From Tritrichomonas musculus (lineage: Eukaryota; Parabasalia; Tritrichomonadida; Tritrichomonadidae): a DNA stretch of 64,000 nt. The notes beneath the pieces were generated by a model that did not search any database, was not told the origin of the DNA, and was given only the letters and a program-made list of their open reading frames with translations. Below are positions 56,896 through 64,000 of this stretch, one piece after another. The stretch covers positions 434,001 to 498,000 of the forward strand of contig JAPFFF010000016.1 of assembly GCA_039105265.1 (NCBI GenBank), in the 5' to 3' direction. Every line of letters begins with the position of its first letter. The first letter of the stretch is position 1. Made by a program: the position numbers and the translations under genes.

Positions 56896-59319
56896 TTATA
56901 CAGGATCTGTTTTGTTATTGAAGTAATATCCAGTAATTCCATCCATCAATGCTGCAACCGGCAACAGTTTAAAAGGCTTCACTCTAAATATATCAATTAA
57001 GGCTTCTTCTTTTGTTTCACTCTGTTCTTTTATCTTCGTGAGGCCTGGAAACTGTGTCAGATCGATTGGCAGAGACTTTATCATTCGCACAAAGATTGGA
57101 GTTCTCTGCCATTCAGTGATTTTCAAGATAGACAAAATTGAAGGAATGTTGATGATGACATCAAAAAGTGACTCATAGAAAAACCTCGTCCTGCTGACTC
57201 TGTGGGACATGGCAATGATGGACGCGATGAGCAACTCGTTTTTGTTCTGTTTTTGGCCAATAATTCGCCATAAGTTTATATATGCAGGAGCTGCAGGGAT
57301 GCTGTTGCAATTTTTGTCACCTATCGTCTTGATAACCTCAAGTAAGTAACTAATCTGTGAAAAAGTGGAAATAAACTTGTCAAAACCTTCAACCGCCGAA
57401 ACCGCCGCTAATAATCTAATTGAATGTCGAGAGATAAATGGTAATGAGGCGTTGTTGTTGTTGATTGTTATCAAAAAGTTGATGATAGTGTCAAAGGTCA
57501 AATTGTAGTGGCGAATTTCGACGGCTAGAACGTCATTTAGTAAAAATAAAAAATGGGGAAGCTCTGAACGAATGAGCCTGTTGGCAATGATAATGGCAAT
57601 CTTGTTAAGCCTGCTTGACAATTGATGAGACTGGTAGTTTGATATTGGGTGGAAGTGAGAAAATACAATGGAGATGCCGGAGAAATAGGACGGATTCTTG
57701 AAACACTGAATAGCAAAAAGTGAACGAAATGTACTAACTGTGTTTGAGAGGCATAATAGAGAGTATACCTTTAATGCATGTATATAATGAAATTTTGGTA
57801 AATTGATGAAATCATGAGAATATACAAAAAGAGATAAATATGAGATGAAATGGTCAGCTGAATTTGACTTTGAAGTAATTTTTTGTATTGTATTAATAAT
57901 TAGTAAACAAAACTGTGTATATACTTCTGGGTCATGCAAATACATTATAGATTGCTGAAGTATCTGATATATTTTTTCTTGTTTTACATCATAATTGTTT
58001 GATGATAGTATTAATCGATATTTTTGAAGAATTGAATAATCTTTATTAAGAACATATTCTCCTATTAAAGTTTTTTTGATAAACGCAACTTTATCTGTAA
58101 ATGGTGATTTTTCGTAATTTTTTTCAATGGTTGATAACACTTTTAAAAGATATATACGGTGCTTTGATTTTAATACGTTTCGGGTATGTGGGAGATAAAG
58201 GCAATCCAATCCAATAACAAAAATCATCACGCAATAATCATGAATTGTAGACTTTTCTTTCATTTCAAGATATTGATATAATCTAAATAATACATAAGAA
58301 TGAATATTAGATTTCAAAAAAAAAGAAACACAAAGAAGAAATGCATCTTTTGCTGCTTCATAGCGAGAAATAAGCTTGAATGTATTCAATATTGTTTGTA
58401 TATCTTTATAATCATTTGATGGTTTTGGTTTAATGGCAAAGAGTACAAAAAATTCAAAAACTGAAAAGAAAACATTATAATAGTATGGAATTAAAAACTG
58501 TGGGAATTCATTTGGTAAAAATACTTGAAAAATTGAAAGAGGTGTTAATCCTATATAAACCTTTTCATTAAATTTGAAATCATTTGGTAATTGGTATGAA
58601 ATTAAAATGATTGGTTGTAATGATAATAAGCGAATTAAACTGGATGGATTTGACTCTGGATATTTATTCAATACTTTTGAAATAAACTTAACAATTTTGA
58701 AAAAAAAATAGATTGGTAGAGTTGGCAAATGAGAACTGTTACGACCAATTTGATATGATTCTAAAAACTTTATTATATCTGAAACGCAATTGGTAATTTC
58801 TTGGGGAGATTGTGATAAAGATTTCATATTTTCTAGTTTCTTATAAAAATTGGTAAGCGATATTAGTGTATTATTTGGTTGATCGTTTCCAATAGTTAAT
58901 TTATTGTTTTCATCGCCAGTTACAAAAAGAATCTTTTTCAGAAGATTTAAAGCAACATGCTTCTTTTGTGAAAGTAATAATTGAAATAGTGCATGATATC
59001 CAAATATTTTTGATTGTTTGTCTTTTTGAAAGCTTTTGTAGAGTAGTGAAACTTTCACATCTGTTAAAAATGTATATAAATCATCTTCATCATATTGTGG
59101 AGTGAAAAGTGTGAATTCATAAATTTTCCGACTCTGAGCAAGAATATTCGTGGAATCGTCAAGCATACTGTCGAGCATTGAACATAACATTAGAAAATGT
59201 TTTTTTGGCGAATCATCATGTGAAAAATCTTTAAATTCGTTTCTTTCTTTGATGATAGAATAAATTAATTGGCTTTTCAATGCTTTAATATATGTTTCTG
59301 CATTTTTATACTTTTCCAT
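56896..59319 (-). CDS. Large helical protein, function unknown
   Basis: An 807-residue protein from the ATG at 59319 (four more codons upstream are open but from a TTG). No signal peptide. The whole chain looks alpha-helical with Leu/Ile-rich helices of 15-25 residues separated by short polar turns (for example YHALFQLLLSQKKHVALNLL, AAKDAFLLCVSFFLKS, ATSIIAMSHRV-like runs), suggestive of a HEAT/ARM-type solenoid. No catalytic motif or named domain is recognised. The C-terminal quarter uses more G+C-rich codons and may be the most conserved part. The frame is long and uninterrupted, so a real gene is certain; its job cannot be named from sequence alone. Confidence 0.75.
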   Translation of the reverse strand: MEKYKNAETYIKALKSQLIYSIIKERNEFKDFSHDDSPKKHFLMLCSMLDSMLDDSTNILAQSRKIYEFTLFTPQYDEDDLYTFLTDVKVSLLYKSFQKDKQSKIFGYHALFQLLLSQKKHVALNLLKKILFVTGDENNKLTIGNDQPNNTLISLTNFYKKLENMKSLSQSPQEITNCVSDIIKFLESYQIGRNSSHLPTLPIYFFFKIVKFISKVLNKYPESNPSSLIRLLSLQPIILISYQLPNDFKFNEKVYIGLTPLSIFQVFLPNEFPQFLIPYYYNVFFSVFEFFVLFAIKPKPSNDYKDIQTILNTFKLISRYEAAKDAFLLCVSFFLKSNIHSYVLFRLYQYLEMKEKSTIHDYCVMIFVIGLDCLYLPHTRNVLKSKHRIYLLKVLSTIEKNYEKSPFTDKVAFIKKTLIGEYVLNKDYSILQKYRLILSSNNYDVKQEKIYQILQQSIMYLHDPEVYTQFCLLIINTIQKITSKSNSADHFISYLSLFVYSHDFINLPKFHYIHALKVYSLLCLSNTVSTFRSLFAIQCFKNPSYFSGISIVFSHFHPISNYQSHQLSSRLNKIAIIIANRLIRSELPHFLFLLNDVLAVEIRHYNLTFDTIINFLITINNNNASLPFISRHSIRLLAAVSAVEGFDKFISTFSQISYLLEVIKTIGDKNCNSIPAAPAYINLWRIIGQKQNKNELLIASIIAMSHRVSRTRFFYESLFDVIINIPSILSILKITEWQRTPIFVRMIKSLPIDLTQFPGLTKIKEQSETKEEALIDIFRVKPFKLLPVAALMDGITGYYFNNKTDPV

Positions 59320-60064
59320 TATTTTGATCAAATATTTGACCTAAACTGTTTTAATTATAATATTTTAATTGCATTCGCAAATCTCACCATGCAACTTAAA
59401 AAAGGGAAGAAAATAATGTTATTAATCTGTTATCCATGCATGATTGTAAGATCATGCAATATTTTTCTTAAAGCGAAATAATGTTATACGCCAATTTATA
59501 AATGGAACTCCAAACTTTCAATTAAAATTCTGATTTCAATGATTCGTTCATATTTGGTTGTACAACTATTTGATTTTAAGCAAAAACTAGAATAAAAAGA
59601 GCAATATTTAATTTGATTTAGCGGTATCAAGATAAAAATTGTATTTTTGAGGTTGTACTTCCTTATCCACTATTACTTTAATTTTAATTCGAAATAAATT
59701 GTTAAAAAATTGCATAAATCAAATTTCACAAATAAGAAGTTCGACAATAAAAGATATCAATTTCAAAAGTTTCATGCTTTGATGCTAAGTTCAAGAGTTG
59801 TTATTAATGTATTTTAAAGTTATGGAAAGTAATATATAAAAAAAAATAATTAACATTTACTTCGAATTTATACCAAAATATTTGGTACAAAAATTATTCA
59901 TAAGCTATTAAACTAAAACGTTCAATTACTTTAATTTCAAGCCAACAGTACTCCCGAATTTTACATAAGAAAAATAAAATTTCATTCGTTTTTTTTTCAT
60001 TCAAAAAATTTTTTGAGGAATAAAAATGAACTGATCTTTCAGATAAGAAAAACAATCACAATCA
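59320..60064. other. Divergent spacer
   Basis: Lies between the divergently transcribed unknown helical gene and the BspA-like gene. A+T-rich. A 70-codon plus-strand frame at 59269-59481 overlaps the start of the neighbouring gene and is not believed. No repeat is recognised. Confidence 0.5.
60056..60060 (+). promoter_or_regulatory. Initiator (Inr) candidate
   Basis: TCACA fits the trichomonad initiator. With A 60058 as +1 the leader is 7 bases, matching the very short leaders of trichomonad messages. Confidence 0.5.
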
Positions 60065-61546
60065 ATGAGTTCTCCTCATAGAAAAGGAATTGTCCAATTG
60101 GATGGAATTAGTTACAAAGTTAATAAAGCTAGTAGTAAAGCTGCTGTTATTGAATCACCAGCAGTAGCTCGTCATGTTCAAATACCAACAACTATTACCG
60201 ATGCAAATCAAAATGTATTCACTGTAACAGAAATATCTCACACAGCATTTGAAGGAGCTAAAATAAGGACAATACAATTTTCTCCTGATTCTGAAGTATC
60301 TGTTATTGGACCAAACTGTTTTGGCCTCGGTTCAAATTCTACGGTTGAAACAATAGAACTTCCACCAAAAATTACGGTTTTACGCGATGACTGGTGCTTT
60401 AACACACCCAGGGTAAAAACAATTAAGCTATCATCGAAAAATGAGACTTTTATATTAACTGACAACGATAACAACAAAATTGAAAGTGATGAAAATGATG
60501 ATTCAGCGACTGGTTCCATTAATCAAGGTTGCATTTTATACAATTCCGATAAAACTGTACTCCATTTTGTTTGTCGAGATGTCAAGCAATTAGTAATTCC
60601 AAATACCGTCAAGCGTATTGCTGCATCAGCTTGTCAATTTGCTCAGCTTGAAGAACTTGTGTTCGAAGAAGGTTCTCAACTTGAAGAAATTGAGCGTAGT
60701 GCATTTTTCGGCTGTAAGCTAACAATATTAAATATACCAAAGTCTGTTCGTTCAATTGGAGACTTTGCTTTTAACTCTAACCGCCATTTAACTAAAGTTG
60801 TTTTTGAAGAAGGAAATGAAATACAATATATCGGAGTTGGTGCTTTTGCTAGCTGTGGACTCAGAGGACGTGATTGCTTTGTTTGTCCATCAACCCAAAT
60901 CGGTAAATTGGGTAATGGTTGCTTTGAAAACAATAAAAAATTAATATATGTTGTTTTTGAAAATGCAAGATTCCTTGAAATAGGTGTAAATTCATTCAGA
61001 GACACTTCTAAAAATCCAGTTTCAGGAATTATCATGGGTAGTAAAACCAGGCTAAGAGGAAAGGGTGTTCCTACAAATAAGATTATTCTCAATGAAGGAG
61101 AAACAGTTGCAGATGTCAAAGATATATATAAAAGTGAAATTGGAAAAGGTGGTGATGAAGAAGAGGAAGAAGAAGAAGCGGAAGACAAAGAATTAGGAGT
61201 TCAGCAAGAAACCACAAATGATGAAAATGTTAAAACTGAAATTGAAATTGATCTGAAAGAAGAAGAAGAGGATGATGATGAAATTGAAAAGGCTTTAGTT
61301 TCTTTAGAAGATGATGGTGAAGATATTAACCTCCTAGAAATAAAGTCAAGAGATGCTGATATCCTAATAGAAAACAATGAAGAAGAAGAAGAAGAGTTTG
61401 ATTTGGACCAATTAGACAAAGACCAGCAAATTGAGAAACTCAAAAGAATAATTAAAGAGAAAGATCAGCAAAATAAGCAATTGCTCAAAAAGTTGGCAAA
61501 AATGAAAAAGATTATATTTTTGCTGAACAAAGAAGTTAGCACGTAA
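60065..61546 (+). CDS. BspA-like leucine-rich repeat (LRR_5) protein with acidic coiled-coil tail
   Basis: A 493-residue protein. Residues about 20-345 are BspA/TpLRR-type repeats: VTEISHTAFEGAKIRTIQF, VSVIGPNCFG, KQLVIPNTVKRIAASACQF, LEEIERSAFFGCKLTILNIP, VRSIGDFAFNSNRHLTKVVF and IQYIGVGAFASC. This family is hugely expanded in trichomonads; surface members act in host or bacterial contact. Here there is no signal peptide or membrane anchor, so this copy is probably intracellular. Residues about 360-450 are an acidic Glu/Asp block and 455-493 a Lys/Leu-rich coiled coil (IEKLKRIIKEKDQQNKQLL), which suggests oligomerisation. Confidence 0.85.
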   Translation: MSSPHRKGIVQLDGISYKVNKASSKAAVIESPAVARHVQIPTTITDANQNVFTVTEISHTAFEGAKIRTIQFSPDSEVSVIGPNCFGLGSNSTVETIELPPKITVLRDDWCFNTPRVKTIKLSSKNETFILTDNDNNKIESDENDDSATGSINQGCILYNSDKTVLHFVCRDVKQLVIPNTVKRIAASACQFAQLEELVFEEGSQLEEIERSAFFGCKLTILNIPKSVRSIGDFAFNSNRHLTKVVFEEGNEIQYIGVGAFASCGLRGRDCFVCPSTQIGKLGNGCFENNKKLIYVVFENARFLEIGVNSFRDTSKNPVSGIIMGSKTRLRGKGVPTNKIILNEGETVADVKDIYKSEIGKGGDEEEEEEEAEDKELGVQQETTNDENVKTEIEIDLKEEEEDDDEIEKALVSLEDDGEDINLLEIKSRDADILIENNEEEEEEFDLDQLDKDQQIEKLKRIIKEKDQQNKQLLKKLAKMKKIIFLLNKEVST

Positions 61547-61815
61547 TTAGCCTTCTTAATTATTTTACTATTTTGTAAACAGTTATGAATTGCCTTTTTT
61601 TTTGTTTATTTCTGAGTGTATCTCAAAAAGTTTCTATCGGCTTCTTTTAAATTTACCAGATAACCTCCAAGAAAAGTACGCATGAAAGAACTTATTCTAC
61701 TTTTGACTTGAATTTTGACTGGAATGCAGAAGATTTCTAGGTAATGTCTTAATGTATAAGGAGTCTCATAAATACCCGGAATGAGAATATGTAAAAAGAA
61801 TATATTAAATATTTT
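61547..61815. other. 3' flank of the BspA-like gene and left end of the mariner relic
   Basis: Near 61757-61790 the words TATAAGGAGTCTCATAAATA and then CCCGGAATGAGAA look like a mariner terminal end next to a TA. The matching right end is missing. Confidence 0.45.
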
Positions 61816-62608
61816 TTATAAATTACCTTTTGTATTGATACACTTTTGGAGTCTTTCAATCCAATTCTCAAAAAAGTTAATCCAAAAGTTCTAGGTTTAT
61901 CCGAAGAAAAATCATAAAGAGCATCAAGAAGACCTTTTTCTGAGTCAAATGATCTTCCTTAAAAGCTATCTTTCATCGTGCCAAAAAGACCGAAGTCGCA
62001 CGGTGAAAGATCAGGTGAGTATGGTGGATGAGGAAGCAATGTGAGATAAGATTTGTTTAAATGGCCATTTACGTATTTTGCTTTGTGTTCACGAGTATTA
62101 TCAAAATGCACAAAAAAATTTTTATGATGCTTTTTGGCATCAGAAGCTTTTACATTTTGTTTCATTAGAATCAATACGTTGTTTACAAAGTATTCTGAAT
62201 TAATAGATTGGTTTGAAAGCTCCCAGTAAAGGCTTAGCATCCAGTTAAGCCAATCCATTCACAGTAAAAAAGAGAGTGATCATCTTTTTGAAAGAATAAT
62301 TGGCCTTCTCAACTCTTTCTTCAATTTCGTCATCGTCTAGGCCCCATTTTCTTTTATTGTCATAATAATAACAAAACCACGATTCATCGCCTGAAGCAAT
62401 ATAATTAAAATTATTGTGCATTCAAAGGTTAAAGTTTCTGAATCATGCTTTTGCCCATTGTTAATCTAGTTTGTTTATGGAATTCATTTAATTTGTGAGG
62501 AAACCAGTGAAGATGGGCTTTTTTGTAGCCAAGAATTGTCAATCTGCGATACACAATGATTCCGCTACAAGCAATGGCTGCAGCGATACACCTGCATTAA
62601 TCATGTGG
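61816..62608 (-). pseudogene. Mariner transposase, broken and 5'-truncated
   Basis: Read on the minus strand. From about 62600: a piece ending WFPHKLNEFHKQTRLTMGKS, then (frameshift) the first Asp in ASGDESWF followed by CYYYDNKRKWG, another frameshift near 62255, then WMLSLYWELSNQ to the second Asp in FVHFDNTREHKAK and the third Asp in PPYSPDLSPCDFGLFG. The spacing between the last two is 34 residues, the D34D signature of mariner. A TAA at 61959-61961 follows MKDSF, yet GRSFDSEKGLLDALYDF and, after one more shift, NFFENWIERLQKCINTKGN continue to the original stop at 61816-61818. The N-terminal DNA-binding part is cut off at 62609 by the Maverick-like end. It is not functional. Confidence 0.85.
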
Positions 62609-63040
62609 AGTAGTTATGTTAAGGAGACTCCGCTCTACGAGTTCCTCCCACCCTTAACCATGGTTCAGATCCACACCTGACCAGTCATTTACATAGTCTA
62701 GCACCCGATTTTGTCAGTGACAACACTATTAACCTAAACTAACTCACTTTTGATTCAAACTACTTTTTTATCGTGTATTCATAATAATCAATCGAACATG
62801 AACCTTATTGAATACATCATCTCGATTAACGGCATATTAATCTGCCAACATCCTAATCAACATCTTATCAACAACATAATCTCGAGCACATCATCAATCG
62901 ACTTGAATCAACACCAAATCATTTCAAATTTTAAGAGGCTAGATCTAACTGATATTATAACATATCTATATTTATCAAACAATATCAATTATATATCAGT
63001 CATTTTTTTCGATTATCATCAATATATATAGTGGCGTCGG
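62609..63040 (+). mobile_element. Maverick-like element end, short relic
   Basis: Starts AGTAGTTATGTTAAGGAG, matching the left end of the 25442 relic (AGTAGTAATGTTAAGGAG) and continuing similarly for about 45 bases (CTCCGCT and CCCTTAAC are shared). The following 390 bases have the richer ATC/CATC composition of the relic rather than of host spacer. It is inserted in the mariner transposase sequence. The right end near 63040 is not defined, and most of the element is gone. Confidence 0.5.
62798..63031 (+). CDS. Small frame within the Maverick-like relic, unknown
   Basis: A 77-codon frame from the ATG at 62798. Ile/Asn/His/Gln-rich, with no domain recognised. It could be the first gene of the element (the copy at 25442 also starts its first gene about 230 bases inside the end, here about 190) or chance. 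Confidence 0.3.
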   Translation: MNLIEYIISINGILICQHPNQHLINNIISSTSSIDLNQHQIISNFKRLDLTDIITYLYLSNNINYISVIFFDYHQYI

Positions 63041-63390
63041 TTTTGGGTAAAAATGTAGGTTTTGAAGTGAAAATAATTCAATTTGAATTGAATTGATTTT
63101 GATCGTTTGGAATAAAAATATTGTTTTTTTGAGATTTGTAGCAATGGTAGAAATGTTTGATTGGGTTTAATATAATCTTTAATTTATACAAAATATAAAA
63201 ATAAAAGAAAAATGAAAAATTATAATATTTTTTATGATATGATGCATCAAATTCGATCTGTGAATTTTTTTGAAAAAAAAAAAAAAAAACAAAATAATGG
63301 TAAAAAATTAATCATTTACAAGAAATAAATAATTTTGATAGCAATTTTTAATTATATTTATTGTAGAACTTAAAAAAAAAAATGAAAAAG
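63041..63390. other. A+T-rich spacer
   Basis: 350 bases with an A run near 63274-63290. No gene or repeat pair is recognised. Confidence 0.5.
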
Positions 63391-63999
63391 TTATGAAATT
63401 AAAAATTTATTGATTTTGTTGGTTTTTTTTAAAGCTTCTGTACGTACGTATTCTTTAAAATTGTCATCAAATGTTATTATTACAACTTTTCCCTTATTTT
63501 TTTCTAGTTTAAAACCTGTTGCTTCCCTGCCACTGCGTAATAATTCTTCGTTCATCGACGATTGATGAGCTCTTTTAATTCTCAAAAGTTTCTTTTTGAA
63601 TCTTGTATATTTATCTTGAATAAATGTGGAAGAATATCTTCTTTTAATTGTTCCGAAAATTGTTGCATCTAGCATCTGACTAATGAGAGATGAATGAGGT
63701 GGAATAAAAATGAATTCAATATTTCCAATTTCATTCAAAAAGTGGTCAATTTCTGGACTTGAATGAGCACTACATCCATCCGCAATTATTACACATTTGG
63801 CATTGGTTTTTAACTGATCTCTTACTGGCTTAACGTAAGGTGAAACTATTTCTTTCAATCAAAAAAGGAATGATGATTGCGTTATATAACATTTTGGAGT
63901 TTGATAATAACTTGCTCAAGACTCAAAAAAAATGTCACCGATATCCAAATCCATCTTTTTTCTGGTCGATAAGCATAATGGATGCAATGATGTGCACGC
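63391..63999 (-). pseudogene. Broken pogo-type DDE transposase, C-terminal part, running off the window
   Basis: Read on the minus strand. The frame upstream of 63858 carries YYQTPKCYITQSSFLF directly followed by an in-frame TGA at 63859-63861, then LKEIVSPYVKPVRDQL and so on, so a Trp codon has probably become a stop. The catalytic centre shows the second Asp in VIIADGCSAHSS and the third in SLISQMLDATIFGTIKRRYS. The remaining 80 residues are a basic C-terminus ending at 63391. Further upstream another in-frame stop is visible near 63916. It differs from the two pogo copies at 1947 and 28965 and belongs to another subfamily. The N-terminal half lies beyond the window. Confidence 0.75.
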
Positions 64000-64000
64000 T

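Noticed and set aside
62495-62680. 61-codon plus-strand frame
   Set aside because: Antisense to the mariner transposase relic and crosses the junction with the Maverick-like end.
1-64000. tRNA, rRNA and spliceosomal intron signals
   Set aside because: I looked for tRNA-like B-box words and for the conserved trichomonad intron 3' motif (ACTAACACACAG) and saw none that I could support.

Overview
The window looks like nuclear DNA of a parabasalid protist close to Tritrichomonas. The reasons are: very A+T-rich spacers; intronless genes; several starts a few bases to tens of bases downstream of a TCA(C/T)(A/T) motif, the trichomonad initiator (TCAYW); and a protein repertoire typical of trichomonads (BTB/F5-8 type C proteins, a BspA-like leucine-rich protein, Myb factors, many kinases), together with mariner, pogo, MULE and Maverick/Polinton-like remnants. 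The assignment is inference from content; no rRNA or other marker gene is present.

Layout. 1-5.7 kb: a decayed gene, then a nest of transposons containing a broken pogo-type transposase and two long inverted-repeat elements, each with an exact target-site duplication (TSD). 5.8-18.6 kb: housekeeping genes: a K/N-rich unknown, a TVP23-type Golgi membrane protein, a casein kinase 1-like kinase, a CAMK-type kinase, an amino acid permease and a DHHC palmitoyltransferase, with small inverted-repeat elements in the spacers. 18.8-21.9 kb: three inverted-repeat elements, one inserted inside another. 22.5-24.4 kb: a protein O-mannosyltransferase. 25.4-28.7 kb: a Maverick/Polinton-like relic with different base and codon use, followed by a truncated pogo transposase. 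31.7-37.4 kb: a Myb factor, an NT-C2-like protein and a MULE-type transposase gene that is still open. 39.3-55.3 kb: two BTB/F5-8 type C paralogs bracket a tubulin-tyrosine-ligase-like protein, a NAK-like pseudokinase, a large CARMIL-like leucine-rich protein with a C-terminal tandem repeat, and an LD-carboxypeptidase-like (S66) protein of bacterial type. 55.6-61.5 kb: a broken papain-like peptidase, a large unknown helical protein and a BspA-like leucine-rich protein. 61.8-64 kb: a mariner transposase cut by a second Maverick-like end, and another broken pogo-type transposase.

The genes do not form an operon-like system; each appears to be transcribed alone. Loose themes are secretory-pathway and membrane work (TVP23, O-mannosyltransferase, palmitoyltransferase) and cytoskeleton/endocytosis (CARMIL-like, tubulin ligase-like, NAK-like). 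The most distinctive content is the set of short inverted-repeat transposons with exact 8-10 base TSDs. Three of them start with GAG and carry 9-10 base TSDs, and an open MULE-type transposase lies in the same window, so an active or recently active MULE system with several non-autonomous families is a plausible reading. I found no tRNA, rRNA, CRISPR array or riboswitch.
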